From the NCBI GenBank assembly GCA_019414055.1, contig DXMV01000008.1, positions 1 to 51,415 on the forward strand: a stretch of 51,415 nt of DNA. The letters are read 5' to 3'. The notes under the pieces were generated by a model, which worked only from the letters and a program-made list of their open reading frames with translations, made no database searches and was not told where the DNA came from. Of the stretch, positions 1-7,600 are shown in pieces; position 1 is the stretch's first letter, and each line of letters begins with the position of its first letter. The position numbers were made by a program, and so were the translations under genes. The stretch comes from Collinsella sp. (lineage in GTDB: Bacteria; Actinomycetota; Coriobacteriia; Coriobacteriales; Coriobacteriaceae).

Positions 1-1
1 C

Positions 2-55
2 CAGTTCCGCGGCGAGTCCTACCGCGTCCGCCATGCCCTCATGCAGGAGGGCTAG
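2..55 (+). CDS. IS21-family IstB-like helper ATPase, C-terminal end only
   Basis: Only the last 17 residues lie in the window, ending GESYRVRHALMQEG before TAG at 53-55. IstB proteins of IS21 elements typically end with an arginine/serine-rich GESxRxR-type tail, which this matches. The assignment is strengthened by the tandem TTCCGATGCTC repeats just downstream, the kind of multiple terminal repeat found at IS21 ends. IstB is the AAA+ helper that assists the IstA transposase in strand transfer. The gene starts outside the window, so completeness cannot be judged. Confidence 0.5.
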   Translation, partial: QFRGESYRVRHALMQEG

Positions 56-75
56 CCGCTCAAAAAGCGTGCGCA

Positions 76-121
76 CTTCCGATGCTCAAGCTGCTCAATT
101 TCCGATGCTCTTTTTGCTCAA
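76..121 (+). repeat. Tandem terminal repeats of the IS21-like element
   Basis: Two copies of TTCCGATGCTC followed by a TGCTCAA motif occur about 24 bases apart, directly after the IstB-like stop codon. Repeated short motifs at the element end are typical of IS21-family termini and probably mark IstA binding sites. The exact element boundary cannot be set without the other end. Confidence 0.5.
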
Positions 122-338
122 ATCCTCTTGACGAAACACACTCAGTCTCGAGCCATACAGAGTCGCTCCGCATTTTTGAACGCCGTGTGTGCGTCCCAAA
201 TACTTGAGAAACAAGCTGTGAAGTGCGGCGGCGCGCCCGTGCCCGTGCATAGCCGTCACCATCAGCGTCTACGCGGCGTCGGCTTCAAGTGGAACTGGCC
301 CCACTGCTGTATATGGTTTGCCTTGCTGCACATGGCGA

Positions 339-758
339 TCAATGCCCACGATGCTTCTGCTTGCGCTTCAGCTTTCGCTGCTCGAAGCGCGCCTCCGCCT
401 CATCCGCGCGACGCTGGCTTCTTGCGCGGGCTGACTCCCGTTTCATTGTCTCCCGCTGACTCGCGAGCACCTGCTGCGCCCTGGTGCCCATCGCCGGCTG
501 CTTAAGGGCCTTCGACGCCTCGCGGGCGCGGCGCTTGGGGTTCCTCGCGGGCTTGCTCGCCTCGGCGGGATCGTCACCGAAGAACGCGAGCTCCGCCCAT
601 TTGCTTGTAACGAATCGCAGGATTTCCTCATCGGACGGTTCCGCGCCGAAGACGATGCGGGCGGCGCCGTATCTGCCGTCCTCGACATGCTCCGCCAGCC
701 CGACCCAGAATTGGCCGTCGTGATATACGGTCAGGGTGGATGACACGCTGATCTGCAT
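339..758 (-). CDS. yjdF: YjdF family protein (DUF2992)
   Basis: A 139-residue protein whose first half matches the YjdF/DUF2992 family: the segment VSSTLTVYHDGQFWVG, then the VFGAEPSDEEILRFV segment. The second half is strongly basic (KRRAREASKAL, ERKLKRKQ-type runs) and ends RKQKHRGH, as usual for the family. ATG at 758 is chosen over an in-frame upstream ATG at 887 because AGGAGG sits just before it and family homology begins there. YjdF proteins have no settled biochemical role, but in Firmicutes they are controlled by the yjdF riboswitch that senses azaaromatic compounds, suggesting a link to toxic heterocycles. The long structured leader (759-890) fits that kind of control. It is on the opposite strand from the IS21 fragment. 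Confidence 0.85.
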   Translation of the reverse strand: MQISVSSTLTVYHDGQFWVGLAEHVEDGRYGAARIVFGAEPSDEEILRFVTSKWAELAFFGDDPAEASKPARNPKRRAREASKALKQPAMGTRAQQVLASQRETMKRESARARSQRRADEAEARFEQRKLKRKQKHRGH

Positions 759-890
759 GGTTGGTTCCTCCTTTATGTAGATGACCATGCAGAGAAGGGA
801 CAACCAAGGAGGCAGGTTACTGATGCGGACTCCCGCACGCCCACGACTACCCGACGGGGACTGTGTTTTCATCTCTGGTGCCCGCATTGT
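759..890 (-). promoter_or_regulatory. Structured leader of yjdF, candidate yjdF-type riboswitch
   Basis: The roughly 130-nt leader of yjdF contains a TGCGG/CCGCA hairpin with a GAGT loop (about 820-834) and a CCTCCTT segment (mRNA of 806-812) perfectly complementary over seven bases to the AAGGAGG Shine-Dalgarno (767-773). A ligand-dependent switch could therefore expose or hide the ribosome site. yjdF genes are commonly preceded by the yjdF riboswitch. I could not verify the full consensus by eye, so this is a candidate. Confidence 0.5.
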
Positions 891-899
891 AGCACGCGC

Positions 900-1062
900 G
901 GATTTACGATGTTGATCGCCGGCGCCTAGGCGGAGATGAAGGCGGTTCGATCTAGGTCAAGCCGGTCGCTCGTTCATGAAGCGGCCGATTCCCTGAAAAT
1001 AAAAGGCGCCCAGGAGGACACCTACAGGCTATCTTCGAAATACTTGGTTTGGGGCAGACGGA
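900..1062. other. Spacer between yjdF and the RNA repeats
   Basis: I see no credible coding sequence here. The stretch must hold the yjdF promoter (reading left) near its left side. It ends at the first of two repeated structured units that read leftward from the Abi gene. Confidence 0.4.
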
Positions 1063-1063
1063 G

Positions 1064-1117
1064 GAAAAAATAGGGCAGAATCGCTCTCACGATCCCGCCC
1101 CGCAAACCCGAGGGTTT
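1064..1117 (-). ncRNA. Structured RNA/terminator unit A downstream of the Abi gene
   Basis: Read on the minus strand: a small hairpin (AAACCC/GGGTTT, 1104-1117), then an 11-bp GGGC...GCCC stem (1073-1100), then a run of six U residues. It is nearly the same as unit B at 1196-1250 in layout and outer sequence, but the inner stem and both loops differ while pairing is kept. It may be a factor-independent terminator, or a small RNA associated with the Abi_2 protein. Confidence 0.6.
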
Positions 1118-1195
1118 CTAACTGGCTCCATTATTCCGGGCTTCTCAGTTCTGTCATTGACCCAGGTATCACCCGTCTCCTATAGCGAGTGAATA

Positions 1196-1250
1196 TAAAA
1201 ATAGGGCAGAGTCGCTTGCGCAAGTCCGCCCCTAAAACCGTGAAGGTTTT
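1196..1250 (-). ncRNA. Structured RNA/terminator unit B downstream of the Abi gene
   Basis: Read on the minus strand, starting 12 bases after the Abi stop codon: hairpin AAAACC/GGTTTT (1234-1250), then a GGGC...GCCC stem with a GCAA tetraloop (1204-1231), then UAUUUUU. Same two-hairpin architecture as unit A, 131 bases away. It certainly can terminate the Abi transcript; the preserved leading hairpin suggests more than a plain terminator. Confidence 0.6.
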
Positions 1251-1262
1251 GCTATCTGCAGG

Positions 1263-2225
1263 CTATTCTACCAACCCGAGCGATTCTGTCAACCTGCGAA
1301 GGAACTCGAGCGCGGAGCGAGCTGCGGCGTCGGGCCCCTTGTCGGGCAGCGCCTCGGTTTCTCCGTCGGCCCTGGCGAACATCTCGGCGAGCTCGGATGC
1401 GGCGCGCGAGCGCGAGGAGCCCTCGGGTACCAAGCCGGAGTGCGCCACGAGCACGGTCGCGACCTCCTGCATGGCCGTATTCCCCATCCACTTCCTCCTG
1501 GTCGCCTTGGGGATTCCCACGGCGGCGACCCTTCGGGAGACGCCACTGGACGCCGAGCCCCGGGCGGCGCCCCTCTCGGCGAAGCAGTTGATCAGGCACG
1601 AGCCGTGCGCGGCGCAGTTGCGGACGGACTTCACGCGCTTGAGGTCGTAGTGGGAGGCCTCGAAGCGCCTGTCGCCCCATCGCCTGGCGCAGAAGCGCAC
1701 GAAGTCGATGAGGGTGCCGAACGAGGTGAGCTCAAGGAAGGCCCAGGCAGGCATGTCGCCGGAGTACTTCGCGTAGAGGCTCGAGCTGTAGGGGCTGCGG
1801 CCGCTCATCTTGAGCTCGCGCAGGCGGTACTCCCTGTTTGCAGTGGTAAGCGATGCCATGTAGTCGGCCACGATGGCGTAGCCATCCTCTCCACGGTCCT
1901 CCATCTCGCGAAGCAGTGTCACCTTCTGGAAGTGCTCGATGTCGAGCGTCATGCCGAGCAGGGCGTGGCGTAGCTCCTGGTCGAGCGCCGCGAGCAGGCG
2001 TAGCTGGCCGAAGTCGAGGTCTACGTAGCGGCCGTCGCGCGGGCCTCCCTCGTATTTCGAGAAGAGTTTGCGATAGGATGCGAGCTTGAAGAAGTTGCAC
2101 TTGTCGCGCAGGTAGTCCTCGGCCTCTTCCTCGGAACACAGCTCGAAGGCTACGCCCTTCTGCTTGAGGTGCTCTATCTGCTGCTCGATCGTGAGGATCG
2201 GCTTCCTATCGTGGGGTTCGGCCAT
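1263..2225 (-). CDS. Abi family protein (Abi_2; AbiD/AbiF-like abortive infection protein)
   Basis: A 320-residue protein of the Abi_2 family. The N-terminal part has the family signature LTIEQQIEHLKQKGVAF and NFFKLASYRKLF, followed by the L-x-LD-x-ELRHALLGMTLDIEHF segment. Around residue 210 comes RNCAAH, an R-x4-H motif of the type found in HEPN ribonucleases. Members act in phage defence by stopping infected cells, presumably through RNA cleavage. The far C-terminal ~100 residues are less typical. ATG at 2225 begins MAEPHDRKPIL. The two structured RNA units right after the stop may be functional partners. The gene sits next to a broken AbiE pair and a restriction system, consistent with a defence island. 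Confidence 0.85.
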   Translation of the reverse strand: MAEPHDRKPILTIEQQIEHLKQKGVAFELCSEEEAEDYLRDKCNFFKLASYRKLFSKYEGGPRDGRYVDLDFGQLRLLAALDQELRHALLGMTLDIEHFQKVTLLREMEDRGEDGYAIVADYMASLTTANREYRLRELKMSGRSPYSSSLYAKYSGDMPAWAFLELTSFGTLIDFVRFCARRWGDRRFEASHYDLKRVKSVRNCAAHGSCLINCFAERGAARGSASSGVSRRVAAVGIPKATRRKWMGNTAMQEVATVLVAHSGLVPEGSSRSRAASELAEMFARADGETEALPDKGPDAAARSALEFLRRLTESLGLVE

Positions 2226-3030
2226 GCTCGTTCTCCTGTCATAAAAAGTATTGCCTATTTTACCAGCATGTTCTCGACATTCGGTGAAGGCCTCATCGTC
2301 GACTCATGGGCAAGCCGCCTGATACGACTCCCTTTCCCTGCCAGCAGCGCAGTCGCCTGACCTGCGGCTTTGGAATCGCGTTGGAAGCCGCCCTCGACCA
2401 ATCATTTGCAGTTGTTGCGAGTGGCTTGTGCGTGATGCTGCGGTTGAGTTCCAGAAACGGGCGATTCCGCCCAATCGGGCATCCGAATCACGGCCGGAAG
2501 CTCCTTTGGGACAAAAACAAAAACTCAAAGCCCTGAGTTTGAAAAAAGTTTTTGAAGTTGTCCCAGCTTTTGTCCCCGAAGCCGACGAGACGCGACATCG
2601 CGTCATTCGGCGGCACGCGTTCCGTGTCGATGCCGAAAACTGGGTGCAACTGGAATGACGGGACGACAGAACCAAAGCCACCAGCGAAATAGTGGGAATA
2701 ACAGCCCTCGAACCCTTTGGTTCGAGGGCTTTCTTTTTGCATCTCTACCTGGGAAAACGACCCAATTATTCCCGTGTGTCCCTACTGGGCGGTACAACGG
2801 AGTACTCGGCGGTACGGGAATAATTAGGCCCTGCGGGAATAATTCACAATTCGGGTCCCCCGAAGGCCGATTTCGAGCGGATGAAACTGACTTGAAACTG
2901 CGAGGCGGATTCAAGCCCTCTTCAATTGCATTCGCCCAGGTCAACAAATGGGAATAAAGAAATGCGAAAATCGGTTTCCGCAGTTTCAGTGACCCCGAAT
3001 GCCGCCGAATAACGCCGTGTATTCTGAGCG
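2226..3030. other. Gene-poor degraded segment
   Basis: No convincing intact gene. It contains a 42-base segment (2297-2338) related to one at 8754-8795, a loose hairpin bounded by GGGACAA/TTGTCCC (about 2508-2566), a strong rightward terminator (2703-2739), and a cluster of GGGAATAATT motifs (2764-2844). Short open frames here have no recognisable family signature. I read it as the scar of deleted genes between the Abi gene and the AbiE remnant. Confidence 0.5.
2703..2739 (+). terminator. Strong factor-independent terminator
   Basis: AGCCCTCGAACC and GGTTCGAGGGCT form a perfect 12-bp stem with a 4-base loop, followed by TTCTTTTTG. It points rightward, yet no intact gene precedes it, supporting loss of a gene from 2290-2700. 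Confidence 0.8.
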
Positions 3031-3033
3031 TAT

Positions 3034-3070
3034 TGCTTGCATTGTTGCATTATTTTCCACAATGCAAGCA
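3034..3070. promoter_or_regulatory. Perfect 12-bp inverted repeat, probable AbiEi operator
   Basis: TGCTTGCATTGT (3034-3045) and ACAATGCAAGCA (3059-3070) are exact reverse complements 13 bases apart. They lie about 20-50 bases ahead of the AbiEi remnant. AbiEi antitoxins repress their own operon by binding upstream inverted repeats, so this is probably the surviving operator. Confidence 0.6.
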
Positions 3071-3087
3071 TGGAATAAATCGAAGTC

Positions 3088-3667
3088 ATACGAGCCACCA
3101 ACGACATCGCCTCTTCCCAAAGGGGGCTCTTCACATCTGTGCAGGCGAAGGTGCTCGGCGTCGAGCGGTACGCGCTCTCGAGGCGGGAAGGGCTCGGCAA
3201 CATAGAGAGGCTCGCGAAGGGCGTCTACCGCATGGGCGGCTCGCCGAGCACGCGGGAGGAGGACGTCCTCGCGGCCTGACTGTCGATCGACCCGGGGAGG
3301 CGCCCCGTCGCCATGGGGGCGACGGCTGCATGGCTCTACGGCATCGGCGAGGTCAGCCCCTCGCCCTACGAGTTCTGCACGCCCGAGAGAAAGCAGACTA
3401 AGCGCCCGAACCTGATTCATCAGGAAGCGCCGCCTCGACCCGAAGGACGTGGCGATCGTCTCGGACATCCCGGCGACGAGGCCCTGGCTCACGGTGGTGG
3501 ACCTGATAGACTCCGGGGAGGAACTGAGCCTGGTCGCGAACGTGCTCGCGGACGCGCTCGAAAGGGGCCTCGTCGAAGACGAGGGCGCGCTGAGGGAGAA
3601 AATCGACGCCGGGGGGGGCAAAAGCCGGGATGCCGGCGGGGGCCAGCCTGTACGATTCGTTAGCTAG
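3088..3667 (+). pseudogene. Broken AbiEi-type antitoxin (type IV toxin-antitoxin)
   Basis: Conceptual translation gives a winged-helix antitoxin of the AbiEi family. The first frame runs ATNDIASSQRGLFTSVQAK, then GVERYALSRREGL, IERLAKGVYRM, and VAMGATAAWLYGIGE. A TGA stop replaces an expected Trp at about 3278-3280, and a frameshift near 3410-3430 moves to the frame RRLDPKDVAIVSDIPATRPW and IDSGEELSLVANVLADALERG, ending with TAG at 3667. No in-frame ATG is left at the 5' end (an ATA at 3088 sits where a start is expected). The family represses its operon and neutralises the AbiEii nucleotidyltransferase, which begins 12 bases downstream. With three lesions the antitoxin is not functional. Confidence 0.8.
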
Positions 3668-3679
3668 GAGGCGGGAAGA

Positions 3680-3901
3680 ATGACGTACGAGAACGGCGGT
3701 CAGCTCGACAGGGCCCTGAAGAGGGTCGTTCGCGACAGGGGCGGTGACCCTGGGGACGGCTGTCGTCGGGCTTTGCGCGACCGGTTCCTGTGCAGGGTGT
3801 TCAGCAACCCCGACGGCCGGTTCATCCTCAAGGGCGGAAGCGGGCTGCTCGCGCGCATCCCCGACGGCCGCGTCACGCGCGACATCGACTTCGCGACGGC
3901 A
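3680..3901 (+). pseudogene. Truncated AbiEii/AbiGii-type nucleotidyltransferase toxin
   Basis: Begins with ATG after an AGGAGG site, directly behind the AbiEi remnant. About 74 residues survive: QLDRALKRVVRDRG, then FILKGGSGLLARIPDG, then VTRDIDFAT, which is the GGS...DxD core of DNA polymerase beta-type nucleotidyltransferases of the AbiEii family. The family is around 250-300 residues, so at least two thirds are lost. The reading frame runs into a palindromic MITE-like element at 3902. Complete AbiEii proteins modify tRNA and arrest growth. Loss of both toxin and antitoxin function here is self-consistent, since the toxin could not be kept without its antidote. Confidence 0.8.
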
Positions 3902-4019
3902 TCTGTGTTTGATAGCGTTCAATTTACGGGTTGGGGCTGCGGTGGAAATCCTGGATCAAAAGAGGACCAGGATTTCCACCGCAGCCCCAAACCGAAAATC
4001 AGGCTTGACTAAACACAGA
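3902..4019. mobile_element. Palindromic MITE-like element
   Basis: A 118-bp element bounded by TCTGTGTTT (3902-3910) and AAACACAGA (4011-4019). The inner arms (about 3930-3954 and 3963-3988) are inverted over 26 bases with a single extra A, around an 8-base centre, so almost the whole element folds into one hairpin. It interrupts AbiEii and abuts an IS30-type transposase fragment. It has no coding capacity. It could be a MITE or two opposed ends of one IS family. Confidence 0.65.
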
Positions 4020-4020
4020 C

Positions 4021-4182
4021 GGTCTGTTGCGCGAGCACTTCCCGAAGGGGACCGGCTTCTCTGCGGTCTCGGACGAGGAGGTCGAGCGGGTGTACGATGC
4101 CATCAACCGCAGGCCCCACAAACGCCTGGGGTTCAGGACGCCCTACGAGGTCCACTACTCAGAGGTGTTGCACTTGCTCTGA
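4021..4182 (+). pseudogene. IS30-family transposase, C-terminal fragment
   Basis: 53 residues remain: GLLREHFPKGTGFSAVSDEE, then INRRPHKRLGFRTPYEV, ending at TGA 4180-4182. This matches the end of IS30-family DDE transposases (LLREYFPKGTDF ... LNxRPRKxLGxxTPxEV). The catalytic core is missing. The fragment begins exactly where the palindromic element ends, so one event probably removed the rest. Confidence 0.85.
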
Positions 4183-4195
4183 GAATTCAAGCTCG

Positions 4196-4603
4196 AAAAG
4201 GCGCAAGCAAAGGTATCTTGACTACGCTCTAAAGCGTGGCGTGAAGTCCGGCATCGTTGACGCGCTGAGGCTTCAGGGAATTGCCGCGAGTGAGGTTGAC
4301 GCGGTTTCTGTTGTGGTTGACGAGCATTCGACTTCGATCGACGGAAAGTACAACCTGGCAGAATCGATTGATGAGGAGCTGAGCTGCGGCATGTTCAATC
4401 CAACGTGGCAGACCTCCTACCCTCCTGTATTTAGCGACTGGCTGCCCAAGATTCCAGTCTCCTATGTCGACTCCTCCAAGGTGGCTATGGTGAGAGCGGC
4501 TGACGTGACGGCGAACTGGGCATTTATGGCCGAGCGCGACAAAGAGACATATCCGCGAGCCTACGAGATGCTATCAAAGGCGACGGTCCTCGGGCTTCTG
4601 TAG
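4196..4603 (+). pseudogene. DUF3800 protein, C-terminal fragment
   Basis: The frame from about 4196 to TAG at 4601-4603 encodes RRKQRYLDYALKRGVKSGIV, a VVVDEHST segment, and near the end YVDSSKVAMVRAADVTANWA, which is the SK-x(n)-QxADxxA-type ending of DUF3800 proteins (RNase H-like fold, often in defence and mobile loci). The N-terminal half, with its first catalytic acidic residue, is missing, cut by the IS30 fragment. An in-frame ATG in the preceding fragment would give a chimeric protein, but that is unlikely to work. Confidence 0.65.
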
Positions 4604-4629
4604 CGTTGGACATGTAACTATCTGTCTTT

Positions 4630-7600
4630 TCAAAAGCCGTGAAGATCTTGGTGGATGATAAATTGCGATTTGTCCGCCTCGGCAGCGAAGTCGGCGAACT
4701 CCTGTTGGAGGGACAACGGGGGAATTGCAATGGGAATAGCGGCCAAGTCTGCTGCGCTGATATTTGCCTGATGGACACTTCCCTTCGCTATATTACGAAG
4801 GACTCGCTTTCCTTCCTTTGAATTCAGGTAACCAGATACATATTCGGCAGAGCTGTGGTCAGCGAACCTTACGCACACGATGTACCCAGCAATAACCATG
4901 GTCTCTGACTGATGAAAAACGCAAGTTTTCCCAACCTTGTCAATGCTGTTGGTTCGATTAAAAAGCATATCGCCATAGCGGACGGTAGCATTTTCGAGAG
5001 CTTGGCCCTTTAGGGTGATTCGCTTTGTATCGGTTAGGTCAAGGATGCCGTCGTCGGTGATATTGTTCATTCGGATGTAGACATAATCGCCATCGGCGCC
5101 GGCTTTTACTGAAGTGCCGTAGTGCATTTCTATGCTGTAGTTGCCAATTGTTTCGATTGGCCATGATGCGTGCGTCTTGGTTCTAAACATCTCGACAAAC
5201 CGTGATTTGACGCTTTCCTTGAGAGCGGCGATTTGCTGTCTTTTGCTATTGATTTCATCTGTTAAGCGATTGAAACCGTCGATGAGGGCTCTCTGCTCGG
5301 AGAGCGTCGGGACTGGGATGGGGTATTTGAGCAGCTCATTCTTGTCTCCGCGAGGCCTGCCGGTTCCCGTGAAGGTGGACATATCGTAGTCGAAGAAGTC
5401 CTTCTGCCACAGGAGCAGATGGAGGAACTCGGGCAATAGGCTGTCGGTATTTATGCTTCGGAATACCAAAACGTCCTTGGAGCACGCCCCATCGCGGTCT
5501 GCGAGCCAAATCTTCTGCAGATAGGGGCGAATATTGGAGACGAGCGTGTCTCCCTTCTTGTATGCGGTGCCAGCACTTGCCGGAAGCTCTCCACTATAGG
5601 CGGTTATGCCGCCACGATCCTTGACCATGTTCTCCGTTGTTACGTAAGTGTCGGTGGTGATGGAACTCTGGGCCACGCTGTTGGTAACGTAGGATGTGAT
5701 GTCTCTAAGCGTCTTGACTACGGTGCCCTGGGCGAACGAGCGGGGCTTGTAGAAAGAGCGGGGAATCGTAAGAGTCTCGTCGAACTTCTCGGCATCAAAG
5801 TCGATGAAATCGGTGGTCTTGGCATAGTAGTAGTACTGGGCAAGGTCGCCGGGCTCAACCTGCTCGCCGGAGAACCATGCTCTGATGATGCCGCTTAGCG
5901 AGTTCGTGTCGTCCGATTCGTCGTCCGAATAGAGCACGCCCTCACCATCGATGGGCTGTATCCCCTCGTTGCCTTTGCGATTGCTCCATTTGTAGCCAAG
6001 GAAAGAGGCGATTTCCTTGGTCGTGTTAGGTGAGTTGATGATGAGCGTCTGTTCGCCGCAGACGAGACCCCAAACGCGCAGGCGTTTGCGCTCTTCCTTG
6101 TGCGCATAGCGATAGAACAGCTCGTTCTCTGCTTTGAGCTGTGAGTTCTTGTCGGCCGCCTTCCAAGTCTTGCTCTTTCGAAGGGTCTTGAGCTCCTTCG
6201 ATGATTCGAAAAGATGGCAATAAACGTTGAAGTGGCGAGTGTTTGCCCATTCGTTCCAGCCAGCCTCTCCTGCGAGAAAAGCCCGGTAAGTATCTCCGTC
6301 TACATTAATTGTGTCGAGATAAGCGTTGAAAGCGCTTTCGTCTTTCCAACCAGTGAGCTTCCTGCGCTCAAAAACAGCGTCAACGAAATCAAGTGCGTTC
6401 GCATTGCGGGGCGGGATCTCGTCAAAGCGACGTAGGAACATAATTGCGACGTTTGTTCCTGTGGCCGCGAATGTGCCTGATCCAAACCTGGCGATGGAGA
6501 CGATCTCGAAGGAGCTCAAAAGCACATCGCGTGCGGCCATGAAACTCGAGCTCGTGCTCTTGTCGAGGATCGAGGTGGGGAGGACAATGGCGGCGTAGCC
6601 TCCGGGCCGAACAAGCTGTGCCGCACGCTCGACAAAGAGGGTCTCGATTTCCGAGCCGCTATCGCTGATGGTTTCCAGCACTTTGAGTTCGTTGTTGTGA
6701 AGCTTGAGATGCGGTTTGAAGGCCGCGACAGAGTACGGGGGATTGGCGACAAGAATGTCGAAGCGTCCCCTGTCGGTTCGGCTGTCGATTCCCTTGTCGG
6801 GATAATTTTCAAGTCCGTCGCCGAAGACCACGTTGCTCTGCCCTGCGCCATGCATGTAGAACGAGACCTTGGAAACGCGAGCGAGTCGATAGTCCTTCTC
6901 GATGCCGACGAGATTGTCTCTGACCCAGTCGGCGTCTCCGAGGTCATCCTCTATGGTCGGATCATATTGGCATGCGGCGTCGGAGATTTCTTCGAATCCT
7001 TCTGTGAGAAAGTGCCCCGCGCCACAGGCGTAATCGATAACGCGTGGATAGTGCACGGCACCAGCCTCGTCCTGCACGATGCTGTCGAGTGGGAGTGACT
7101 TCCAAATAAAACGGGTGATGGGCACAGGTGTGAAGAATTGGCCCTCGTTTTGCTTAAAGCCCTGATTAAGGAGCTGTTCGAAGAGGTCGCCCAAGAATTG
7201 AATGTCTTGAGTTCCTACGATGCGATACGGCTGTAGAAGTTGCACCGTCTCTACGAGTACCTTGCCGTTCTGAAGAAAGAGTTCCTCGTTGTGGACGTCT
7301 TTGAACGCAAAGTCATTGTTGGTATAGAACTTGAGCTTGCGCAGCGTGCCGTTCAGCTCCTCGATGAGCTTCTTGCGGTGCTGGCCCGTATAGTTGCTTA
7401 TGAGGTTTTCGGCGTAGTCGTTGGGAACGTACAGGACCTCTTCCCGCATGAGCTTTCTCATGCCGTCTGAGTGGAGTCTCTGGAGCCTGTCCTGGAGCGT
7501 TTCGTAGGTGTCGCGTCCTTGGCGGTATTGGAACTCAATCTCCTGGGTTGGCATTTTCGAGAGCTCGTCTTGGAGCTTCGCGATAAAGAGCGCGATAAGG

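Noticed and set aside
759..887. Extended start for the YjdF protein at 887
   Set aside because: The extra 43 residues have no homology and would cover the structured leader; the ATG at 758 has a perfect ribosome site.
2428..2742. Short frames on both strands between 2300 and 2750
   Set aside because: None shows a family signature; the terminator at 2703 suggests a former rightward gene, but its identity cannot be recovered.
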